NCBI RefSeq assembly: GCF_900475595.1
Contig: NZ_LS483397.1
Span: forward strand, 281,001 to 345,000
Direction: 5' to 3'
Source of the DNA: Streptococcus uberis
GTDB taxonomy: Bacteria > Bacillota > Bacilli > Lactobacillales > Streptococcaceae
Length of the DNA stretch: 64,000 bases
Under the pieces are notes generated by a model, which saw only the letters and a program-made list of their open reading frames with translations, made no database searches and was not told the origin of the DNA. Both the position numbers and the translations under genes were made by a program. Shown here in pieces: positions 41,831-48,625 of this stretch (positions are counted from its first letter, which is position 1; the number at the start of each line of letters is the position of its first letter).

Positions 41831-42277
41831 ATGAACAAAACAACTTTTATGGCTAAAACTGGCCAAGTTGAACGCAAATGGTACGTTGTTGACGCAACAG
41901 ATGTACCTCTTGGACGTCTTTCTGCAGTAGTTGCTAGCGTACTTCGCGGAAAAAACAAACCAACTTTCACACCACACACTGATACAGGTGACTTTGTAAT
42001 TGTTATCAATGCTGAAAAAGTTAAATTAACTGGTAAAAAAGCAACTGATAAAATTTACTACACTCACTCAATGTACCCAGGTGGATTGAAAGCAATCTCA
42101 GCTGGTGAACTTCGTTCTAAAAACGCTGTTCGTTTGATTGAAAAATCTGTTAAAGGCATGCTTCCACATAACACTCTTGGACGTGCACAAGGCATGAAAT
42201 TAAAAGTATTTGTTGGACCTGAGCACACACACGCTGCACAACAACCAGAAGTACTTGATATTTCAGGACTTATCTAA
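41831..42277 (+). CDS. rplM: 50S ribosomal protein L13
   Basis: 148 aa, family length. [38 protein letters not shown] and [20 protein letters not shown] are diagnostic. ATAGGAGAAATC precedes the ATG. First gene of the L13-S9 operon, preceded by a structured leader. Confidence 0.98.
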   Translation: MNKTTFMAKTGQVERKWYVVDATDVPLGRLSAVVASVLRGKNKPTFTPHTDTGDFVIVINAEKVKLTGKKATDKIYYTHSMYPGGLKAISAGELRSKNAVRLIEKSVKGMLPHNTLGRAQGMKLKVFVGPEHTHAAQQPEVLDISGLI

Positions 42278-42298
42278 GAGGAAAGGAGCATTTAAATA

Positions 42299-42691
42299 AT
42301 GGCACAAGCACAATATGCAGGTACTGGTCGTCGTAAAAACGCTGTCGCACGCGTTCGTTTAGTTCCAGGTACTGGTAAAATCACAGTTAACAGCAAAGAT
42401 GTTGAAGAATACATCCCACACGCTGACCTACGTTTAGTTATCAACCAACCTTTCGCAGTAACATCTACTGAAGGTTCATATGACGTTTTCGTAAACGTTA
42501 ATGGTGGTGGATACGGTGGTCAATCAGGAGCTATCCGTCATGGTATCGCTCGCGCATTGCTACAAGTAGACCCAGACTTCCGCGATTCATTAAAACGCGC
42601 TGGACTTCTTACACGTGACGCACGTATGGTTGAACGTAAAAAACCAGGTCTTAAAAAAGCCCGCAAAGCATCACAATTCTCAAAACGTTAA
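42299..42691 (+). CDS. rpsI: 30S ribosomal protein S9
   Basis: 130 aa, family length, ending in the conserved basic tail [12 protein letters not shown] whose last residues reach the P-site t[23 protein letters not shown] is diagnostic. The final 53 bp of the gene are the integration site for two tandem elements; integration restores the reading frame and stop codon, so S9 is unchanged. 21 bp after rplM. Confidence 0.98.
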   Translation: MAQAQYAGTGRRKNAVARVRLVPGTGKITVNSKDVEEYIPHADLRLVINQPFAVTSTEGSYDVFVNVNGGGYGGQSGAIRHGIARALLQVDPDFRDSLKRAGLLTRDARMVERKKPGLKKARKASQFSKR

Positions 42692-42694
42692 TAT
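42639..42694 (+). repeat. attL of element 1 (rpsI 3' end)
   Basis: 56-bp sequence covering the end of rpsI and 3 bp beyond. Identical over all 56 bp to 51545-51600 and nearly identical (53 bp, one C/T difference) to 57233-57285. Defines the left junction of the integrated region. Confidence 0.93.
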
Positions 42695-42716
42695 CAGTGA
42701 TATATCAACGTTTACA

Positions 42717-42751
42717 GGCACTTTGCAAGTCATTTGCAAGGTGTCTTTTTT
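42717..42751 (+). terminator. Element-1 replacement terminator for rpsI
   Basis: 12-bp stem GGCACTTTGCAA (42717-42728) / TTGCAAGGTGTC (42734-42745) with G-T pairs, then six T. It lies just inside element 1 and ends rplM-rpsI transcription while overlapping the integrase 3' end. Confidence 0.8.
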
Positions 42752-42765
42752 ATTGCCATTTTTAC

Positions 42766-42789
42766 TTTTGATACCTTTTTTGATACCGT
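42766..42789. repeat. Left arm repeat of element 1
   Basis: Doubled motif TTTTGATACC-TTTTTTGATACCGT. It recurs with one T fewer at 51423-51445 near the right end of the element, so it is a probable integrase arm-binding site. Confidence 0.5.
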
Positions 42790-44028
42790 CTCGGAAATCT
42801 TTTGACTTGGTTTGTTTTGTTAAATTTGATTTTTTTAGATATTCAGCAAATTGTTTAATAGATTTATCTTCACCAACTGCTGTAGCATGACTATAGGTAT
42901 CAAGAGTCATTTGACTGCTAGCATGTCCTAGTCTCTTAGCAGTATTAACTGGATCAACACCAATTTCAATCATTAATGTTGCATGAGTGTGTCTGAAACC
43001 ATGAGGACTAATTTTTTTTAGATTATGTTTTTTAATGATTTTATCTAATAGGTTATTGATATAGTCGGCATGGAGAGGCTTTATATCCCCATTTCTTGAA
43101 CAATAAGTGAAGAGATAATCGTTATCAATCGAAAGAGGTGCAACTGAAAGTTGTGCCTTTTTCTTTTAAACTAATGTCTTTCCATTGTTTTAGGATGCAA
43201 ATTGTCTCAGAGTCAAGCTTAATTTGCCTAGTGGAAAATTGATTTTTAGTGCCTTTTTCAATAGCATGCCCATCAATCCGACCTAAACTTTTTGAAACAG
43301 AAAGTATTTCAGTAATGATGTTTAAGTCTTTCCACTTTAGAGCATATAACTCTCCCTTTCTCAAACCACTATAAGCTAGTAGTCTAAAGAGTGCATAATG
43401 TTTATATGGTTCTTCCTCGTGAACGATTGATAAGAAATGCTTTAGTTCATTAACTGACCAAAAATTATTAACTTGCTTTGTATTATTTCTAGGCATAATG
43501 ACATCACTAATTGGATTATGTTGTAGTAATTTCATCTTCATTGCAAAGTCAAAAATCTGACCGGTATAAGACTTGATTTGTTTGATATTTTTAAATGTTT
43601 TAGCTTTATTAGTGATAAAGTTTTGACAATCAAGTGGGCTTATTTTACTAATTGGAAGTTGCCCAAATTCTGGAAGAATATGAAGACGAAACATATCATA
43701 TGTTCGGGAAGCAGTCGTTTGCTCTACGGTACCTAAATAGGCTTGATACCATTCTTTGAACACTTCTTCATAGGTACGTTGGACAGGTTTAACAAAATCT
43801 TCTAACTTCCCAGAAGATTTTAGGTAGAGTATTTTCGCTTCATAGTCTTTAGCTTCTTTTCTAGTTCGAAAACCTCTTTTTATATGATCGTGTCGCTCAC
43901 CGTCACGTATCATATAAACTTTAACAAAGTATAAATAACCTGATTTGGCTTTTTTGCTGGGATATTTGTGAATGGACATTGTAATTTCTCCTATATTTCT
44001 TAAGGTTAAAATAAAGAAATTACTAATT

Positions 44029-44619
44029 TTATTTCCAAGATTTAAAAAATGGAATACCTTGTTCGTCTATCTTTTTTAAAACATCTTCATTTCGTTTGAT
44101 TTTTTCAGGTTCTTTTTCCCAAGATTGCCATAAGTAATGAAATTTACTTTTTGGATCACCACTTCTATTAGCTATAGCTGGGAGTTCTTCAATTTTTTCG
44201 TTTAAATTTTGCTTTAATAATTCAACAACTGCTGAAGGATATTTATTGGAATATAGTATATCTATATAGTTATCTAAAACTTGTTTATTTAACATATCAT
44301 CCATTATTTCTACAATTGCATCCAGATATGGAGTAGAAGTAAGCATCATATCCAAAGTTTTACGACCCTTAATTTGTTCAGTTAAGCCCTTTACAATACT
44401 TTCATTAGTAAAATCTAGAATTTGTGGATTATTATCGAGTCCTAAAATATATGGTGTTGATACCCCAAAATAGTTAGCTAATTTCTGAGCATTTTCTTTC
44501 TTAGGAGTTCTGATTCCTTGATTATATCCAGAAAGTGTTGGATAAGCAATACCAGTATCTTCGCTAATCTCTGTAAGTTTTTTCCCACTTTCTTTGATAA
44601 GTTTTTCAATATTGTTCAT
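44029..44619 (-). CDS. CI-like repressor with XRE HTH
   Basis: 196 aa. N-terminal HTH (KLTEISEDTGIAYPTLSGYNQGIRTPKKENAQKLANYFGVSTPYILGL, residues 14-60). The C-terminal part (about 65-196) is helical and lacks a LexA-type Ser-Lys protease, so release is probably by an antirepressor or helper-phage protein rather than RecA. Divergent from the element's early genes, with three identical operators between. AAAGGAATCAT precedes ATG 44619. Confidence 0.85.
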   Translation of the reverse strand: MNNIEKLIKESGKKLTEISEDTGIAYPTLSGYNQGIRTPKKENAQKLANYFGVSTPYILGLDNNPQILDFTNESIVKGLTEQIKGRKTLDMMLTSTPYLDAIVEIMDDMLNKQVLDNYIDILYSNKYPSAVVELLKQNLNEKIEELPAIANRSGDPKSKFHYLWQSWEKEPEKIKRNEDVLKKIDEQGIPFFKSWK

Positions 44620-44666
44620 ATGATTCCTTTCATAAAGTTATTATAGTATATATTTTAACATAAATT

Positions 44667-44741
44667 ATTCAAAATGAATAAAAAAAGATTGACATAAATT
44701 CAAAATGAATTTATAATGAATAAATATAATTCAAAATGAAT
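44667..44741. promoter_or_regulatory. Early promoter of element 1 with three repressor operators
   Basis: ATTCAAAATGAAT occurs at 44667-44679, 44698-44710 and 44729-44741 (31-bp period, i.e. the same DNA face). Each is ATTCA-AAA-TGAAT, an inverted repeat. The promoter TTGACA (44689-44694), 17 bp, TATAAT (44712-44717) is consensus; operator 2 fills the spacer and operators 1 and 3 flank it. This matches a CI-type genetic switch. Confidence 0.85.
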
Positions 44742-44777
44742 TATTTCGGAGTTTATAAAATAAAGAATGGAGTCATG

Positions 44778-45071
44778 ATGGCTTATAGTTTAGAAGAACA
44801 GGAAACATTTATCCAATTTGATGCTTTAACTAAAACTTGGACAATTGAAAGTAGTTATTCACCTCATGTGAATAGAATGCTCAAACAACCAGATGCATAT
44901 AAAATACTTAATACTGAAGTAGAAGATGATAGGGTTATCTGGATGCAAGCTAATGTACTTATTGGGGAAGACTTTTCAATAAATATTTTTCCAAGAAAAA
45001 AGAGGAAATTAACTGAGGAGCAACGTAATGAATTATCTGAATGGATGAAAAAGACACGAGTGAGCCAATGA
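44778..45071 (+). CDS. Small element protein of unknown function, first early gene
   Basis: 97 aa, soluble, starting MAYSLEEQETFIQFDALTKT and ending in a basic/acidic helical tail (PRKKRKLTEEQRNELSEWMKK). First gene under the repressor-controlled promoter, a position often held by excision or antirepression proteins. No HTH was recognised. ATG 44778 chosen since GGAG lies 5 nt upstream; ATG 44775 is adjacent. Longer forms would start inside operator 3. Confidence 0.55.
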   Translation: MAYSLEEQETFIQFDALTKTWTIESSYSPHVNRMLKQPDAYKILNTEVEDDRVIWMQANVLIGEDFSINIFPRKKRKLTEEQRNELSEWMKKTRVSQ

Positions 45072-45198
45072 AAATAGGAGAATTTATAGATACAAAGCTA
45101 GGTTCGTGTTAATAACCAATTCTATTTGTATGCTTTACTTAATCAATGTAAATAGGAGATAAACTACTCTATTTAAATAAAATATAAGGGGAAGAAAG

Positions 45199-45477
45199 AT
45201 GTTAGATGGAATAACAGTTCAACTGCCAAAAGCAACTGAGAAAAAAATTTTTGCAAAATACGATAGTATGGTTCAAATAGCCATTGCAAAAGCATTAGAA
45301 GATAAAGAATTACATAAGCCTTTAGTCCGTATGGCTGGGTTATGTAGGTGGTTGGATGTATCGACAACAACAATTGTTAAGTGGCAAAAAGAAGGGATGC
45401 CACATATGGTCATTGACGGAGTGACCTTATATGATAAACGTAAAGTAACCCAATGGCTAGAACAGTTTGAAAGGTAG
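45199..45477 (+). CDS. Small DNA-binding protein (MerR/excisionase-like HTH)
   Basis: 92 aa. The C-terminal half LCRWLDVSTTTIVKWQKEGMPHMVIDGVTLYDKRKVTQWLEQ is a helix-turn-helix with wing, of the kind used by excisionases and by small replication/packaging regulators of phages and islands. AAGGGGAAGAAAG precedes ATG. Just upstream of the replication gene. Confidence 0.7.
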   Translation: MLDGITVQLPKATEKKIFAKYDSMVQIAIAKALEDKELHKPLVRMAGLCRWLDVSTTTIVKWQKEGMPHMVIDGVTLYDKRKVTQWLEQFER

Positions 45478-45489
45478 TTGGTGAATATA

Positions 45490-46347
45490 ATGGGTGATGT
45501 AAAATGGATCAAAATTACAACAGATATTTTTGATGATGAGAAGATTCAACTTATTGAGTCGATGCCTGAAGGAGATTCTTTAATAGTTATTTGGTTGAAA
45601 TTACTTGTTTTAGCTGGAAAACAAAATTATAGTGGTGTTTTAGCACTTGGAAATAAAGTGTTTTACACAGAAGAAATGTTGACGACTGTTTTTAGAAAAA
45701 AGCCAACTACAATTAAACTTGCATTAAAAGTTTTTGAAGAATTCGGTATGATAAGATTTATTAATGGAGCTATTACAATTCCAAATTGGCAAAAACATCA
45801 AAATATTGAAGGAATGGAAAAAATAAGGGATCAGACTAGGGAAATAGTTGCTCGACATAGAGATAAGCAAAAAAGATTGGCAAATGGTGAAGTTGATATT
45901 TTATTAGAAAGTAACGTTACTAGTAACGTTACAGTAACGGATGGTAACGATGAAGTAACGCAACAGATTAAGAACAAGAAAGAGAAAAAGAAAAAGAATA
46001 TTGATATTAGTTCTAGAGAGAAGTATCCAGAAGAATTAAAATCAGAGAATTATTATATTAAAACTGAATATTACTCACTACTACAAGTTATAGCAGATAA
46101 ATATAATGACAAGTTTTGTTTTCCGAATGGCTATACTTTAACTCATCACCAAAAAATGAAAATTGGAGAGTATTTAAGTGAAAGGTTTGTAACTAGTGAT
46201 GAAGTATTGTCTATTATAGAACGGATTCCTGAGGATGTAGAATCTCCGTTAGCCTATTTATTAAGTTCAATCGAACGATTGAAGGAAGAGAGAACAATTG
46301 AACAAAAAGCTATTGCATACGAAAATGATAGAAGAAGTCATAGTTGA
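45490..46347 (+). CDS. Replication initiator with phage replisome-organizer N-terminal domain
   Basis: 285 aa. N-terminal winged-helix domain (WIKITTDIFDDEKIQLIESMPEGDSLIVIWLKLLVLAGKQNY, residues 5-47) typical of phage replisome organizers, a Lys-rich linker (KNKKEKKKKN), then a DnaD-like helical C-terminal part. It should bind the origin and recruit host DnaB/DnaI. The origin appears to lie inside the gene (repeats at 45911-45960). ATG 45490 chosen; TTG 45478 is further from GAAAGG. Confidence 0.8.
   Translation: MGDVKWIKITTDIFDDEKIQLIESMPEGDSLIVIWLKLLVLAGKQNYSGVLALGNKVFYTEEMLTTVFRKKPTTIKLALKVFEEFGMIRFINGAITIPNWQKHQNIEGMEKIRDQTREIVARHRDKQKRLANGEVDILLESNVTSNVTVTDGNDEVTQQIKNKKEKKKKNIDISSREKYPEELKSENYYIKTEYYSLLQVIADKYNDKFCFPNGYTLTHHQKMKIGEYLSERFVTSDEVLSIIERIPEDVESPLAYLLSSIERLKEERTIEQKAIAYENDRRSHS
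45911..45960 (+). repeat. Iterons, probable replication origin of element 1
   Basis: GTAACG starts at 45911, 45923, 45934, 45944 and 45955, spaced 12, 11, 10 and 11 bp, i.e. one helical turn. The first two extend to palindromes GTAACGTTAC. The encoded stretch (SNVTSNVTVTDGNDEVT) is a linker, so the repeats serve DNA function rather than protein function. Confidence 0.65.
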
Positions 46348-46425
46348 GTAATTAAATATTATAAAATAACCTCATATAAGATATTAGGTTATTTTATGTT
46401 ATTATATGTTTAAAGGAGCAAAACT

Positions 46426-46659
46426 ATGTCATAAACTTATCAAAGGACTTTAGAAATTGAAGTTTTGAATGAATTAATTGCAGGTGCGGTAGCAACTCAA
46501 TTTCATAAAACAAATGAAAAACCAAATAGATATAATAAAATGCTTTTAAATCAGCTTGAACAAGCCGAAAGAATTAATTTATTTGAGTTGGAGCTAGAAG
46601 AATTAAAAGAACTAACACTATACTGGAAAATGATGAATCAGTTAGTCTTGAAATCTTAA
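46426..46659 (+). pseudogene. Small element protein broken by a stop at codon 3
   Basis: AAAGGAGCAAAACT then ATG TCA TAA, with the frame continuing as TYQRTLEIEVLNELIAGAVATQ to residue 77 (end VLKS). With a sense codon at 46432-46434 it would be a 77-aa helical protein with a perfect ribosome-binding site. Re-initiation at TTG 46465 is possible but lacks a ribosome-binding site. Function unknown. Confidence 0.55.
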
Positions 46660-46711
46660 GTTGGTTTATGACCGAAAAGTAAAATAATGGATTTAAATCT
46701 TATATAAAATT

Positions 46712-46932
46712 TTAGAGATTGAGATCATAACTGAAGCTATTCAGGAATATAAAAGCAATGACTTAACAAAGTATTAACTCAAGTATTAGAAACTGATAAC
46801 AACTTAATTTTTGATACTTTAATTCTTCAAAAAACGAAAAGCGTTAAACGTATTGAACTTTTTAACTGTAAAAAGAATGAACTTAAAAATATACTCTATT
46901 GTTCTGTTATGAATAATTTTACTCAAGTATAA
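46712..46932 (+). pseudogene. Remnant related to the preceding small gene
   Basis: Two frames read LEIEIITEAIQEYKSNDLTK, then KVLTQVLETDNNLIFDTLIL and ending ELKNILYCSVMNNFTQV. The pattern LEIE(V/I)..., L..VLE/QLEQ and ELKxxxxxxxMN parallels the gene at 46426-46659, suggesting a decayed tandem copy. The rest of 46660-46973 has no other feature. Confidence 0.35.
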
Positions 46933-46973
46933 TTGATTAAATTTTATGAAAAAACGATATTAAGAATTATTTG

Positions 46974-47726
46974 ATGTTGAATGTGATTAAGTATGATAAA
47001 AATAATAGGGATTTTACAAGGCACATGGAAAATAAGGATAAAACTGTGGGAAACTTTTTCTTAAGAGTTAATCAAATTAATAAAGTGATAACAGATGAAT
47101 ATCCAGAAGTAAAACGATTGAAAGACAAAACATTATCAAGTCATTCATTGGGATGTACATCACAGCAAATAGATATTCCAAAGATAGAAAAGTTTATATT
47201 AACAATTAATCAAATTAATTTAGCAATAACAGATGAATATTTTGAAGTAGTAGGATTGAATGATAAAGTTTTAATAAGAGATTATTTTGAAACTACATTA
47301 CATGATATAGATGTCCAAGAAATTATAAAATTACGACTTGTATTTCATGAATCACTCAATGATTATTTAATGAAAACAATGACTGGAGATTTACCGCTTT
47401 TGTATCGTGTGAAATCATCGGAAAGAATTCAGAAAAAAATAAAGCAAAATATATCTGAAGGTGGAAAAGATATAAAAGAAATATTAAATGATATTCTTGG
47501 ATTTAGGCTTATTTTAAACTCTTCACTAATTGAAGAATTACTGATAAATTTTGAAAGGTTTAAGAAGGAATATGGATTAATAAATTTGATTTCATATGAG
47601 CAAAAAGATTATCGTGGACTCCACCTATATTTTGAACAAGTAGGCTGTTTACCTTGGGAACTACAAATATGGGATGAGAAAGATTTATTATCGAATATTG
47701 AATATAAAAGATACGTTCACAAATAA
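46974..47726 (+). CDS. RelA/SpoT-fold nucleotide pyrophosphokinase-like protein (toxSAS-type)
   Basis: 250 aa. The C-terminal half has the alarmone-synthetase core in order: YRVKSSERIQKK (near 143), DILGFRLI (near 172), DYRGLHLYF (near 212) and WELQIWDEKD (near 228). There is no HD hydrolase domain. DYRxxH rather than GYxSIH resembles toxic small alarmone synthetases (FaRel, CapRel groups) that pyrophosphorylate tRNA or nucleotides. The N-terminal half is an internal tandem duplication of about 48 residues (NQINKVITDEYPEVKRLKDK and NQINLAITDEYFEVVGLNDK). No clear antitoxin gene is adjacent. ATG 46974 has no strong ribosome-binding site. Confidence 0.75.
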   Translation: MLNVIKYDKNNRDFTRHMENKDKTVGNFFLRVNQINKVITDEYPEVKRLKDKTLSSHSLGCTSQQIDIPKIEKFILTINQINLAITDEYFEVVGLNDKVLIRDYFETTLHDIDVQEIIKLRLVFHESLNDYLMKTMTGDLPLLYRVKSSERIQKKIKQNISEGGKDIKEILNDILGFRLILNSSLIEELLINFERFKKEYGLINLISYEQKDYRGLHLYFEQVGCLPWELQIWDEKDLLSNIEYKRYVHK

Positions 47727-47734
47727 AAAATGCT

Positions 47735-47790
47735 GGCTTAACTCATTCTAAATGATTTTCAATTAGAATGAGTTAAAGCCTATTTATTTT
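47735..47790 (+). terminator. Terminator after the RelA/SpoT-fold gene
   Basis: 17-bp stem from GGCTTAACTCATTCTAA to TTAGAATGAGTTAAAGCC (47735-47780) with one bulge, followed by TATTTATTTT. Confidence 0.85.
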
Positions 47791-47857
47791 AAATTGGATT
47801 CTTTGTTGGAGAAAAATAGTATGTTCTTAAAACTTTCCCTTTAAAAATTATCTTAAT

Positions 47858-47975
47858 AATTTTCAAATGCGCTCTTATACACCATAAAATTTTTCAAATT
47901 ATTAATGGTATCCGTGCAGAAATTTTTTCTAAAAATTTCAAAGGCGCACTTACACACCACAAAATTTTTCAAATT
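47858..47975. repeat. 43-bp direct repeat pair upstream of the nuclease-SIR2 operon
   Basis: 47858-47900 and 47933-47975 share GCGC.CTTA.ACACCA.AAAATTTTTCAAATT (about 36 of 43 positions identical), period 75 bp. No ORF. The gene-free stretch 47791-48151 otherwise holds an extended -10 TGATATAAT (48102-48110) for the downstream operon. Confidence 0.6.
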
Positions 47976-48151
47976 TTATTATATTGTTTGTACTTGTTAA
48001 CGAGTGAGAGTTTTAAGTATAAACCATATGTTGAAATTGTATTCGAGTAAGTAAAAATTTAAAATCATATATGATTTGGCCATCTTCTATTAAAAATTTG
48101 ATGATATAATATAATAGGAAGAATACTTTATTAAAAATCAACTTAATAATT

Positions 48152-48625
48152 TTGAGGAGAAATATAGCTGTAAATGGAGTTAGTTTAAAAGCAAGTATGA
48201 ATAAATATATTCAAGCAATCATGCCATTGGACGAAGAGAAACAAAGTTTTAATAGAAAAATTGTAAAATACTTATCGAGCTTGAAAAAAAACAAAAATGA
48301 AACGGAAGAGTTTCAAAAAAATTTACTAAAGGACTTCTTAGTAGAAGTACTTCCTAACAACTTCATGAATACGTCGAAGAATATTGATCTTGCTATATAT
48401 AATTTTAAAGATTCGGAATCCACTTTAGGAGTTATTTTTGAATGTAAAAGTTTGAATAATAAGTTTGAGATGATGTCCAAAGAAAACTTTAATTCAAAAG
48501 CTTTTCAAGAAGCAGTTGCTTACTATTTGAAAGAAAGGATTGTTAATAAAAACATAGAGATAAAGAAGATTTCTTATATTACTGAAAGTGAAGGAAATTA
48601 TGAGGTGTTTTATTATGGACGATGA
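48152..48625 (+). CDS. PD-(D/E)xK nuclease-like protein related to the N-terminal domain of type IIG (Eco57I-like) enzymes
   Basis: About 157 aa. KASMNKYIQAIMPLDEEKQSF, EEFQKNLLKDFLVEVL, then IDLAIYNFKDSESTLGVIFECKSLNNKFEM with D...E-x-K, and AFQEAVAYYLKERI. This matches the stand-alone nuclease domain seen at the start of large type IIG restriction-modification proteins (DUF7149-like), but the methylase and target-recognition parts are absent. It overlaps the SIR2 gene by 11 bp. Start unresolved: TTG 48152 lies in the ribosome-binding site GAGGAG, no in-frame ATG occurs before 48197, and an ATG at 48174 is out of frame, so the 5' end may carry a frameshift. Confidence 0.65.
   Translation: MRRNIAVNGVSLKASMNKYIQAIMPLDEEKQSFNRKIVKYLSSLKKNKNETEEFQKNLLKDFLVEVLPNNFMNTSKNIDLAIYNFKDSESTLGVIFECKSLNNKFEMMSKENFNSKAFQEAVAYYLKERIVNKNIEIKKISYITESEGNYEVFYYGR

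Larger units (their letters stand above)
42680..43979 (-). pseudogene. int: Site-specific tyrosine recombinase (integrase), frameshifted
   Basis: N-terminal arm-binding domain (RDGERHDHIKRGFRTRKEAKDYE), SAM-like core-binding domain (about 65-150), catalytic domain with first Arg in AYSGLRKGELYALKW, then, in another frame, HGFRHTHATLM (HxxR), LGHASSQMTLDTYSHAT (H and nucleophile Tyr). All catalytic residues survive, but the frame changes after KEKG: the T5 run at 43158-43162 has one base too many, and removing it gives SLKEKAQLSVAPLSIDNDY and about 432 aa. Its last codons and stop lie within attL, so element and target overlap. Either the integrase is dead or this is a homopolymer error. ATG 43979 follows AGGAGAAATTAC. 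Confidence 0.9.

Noticed and set aside
44736..44777. Longer start (ATG 44736) of the first early gene of element 1
   Set aside because: That codon lies within operator 3 and has no ribosome-binding site; ATG 44778 follows GGAG at normal spacing.
47858..47975. Type III toxin-antitoxin RNA repeats
   Set aside because: Only two copies at 75-bp period, no terminator between them and the next gene, and the next protein is not a ToxN-like endoRNase.
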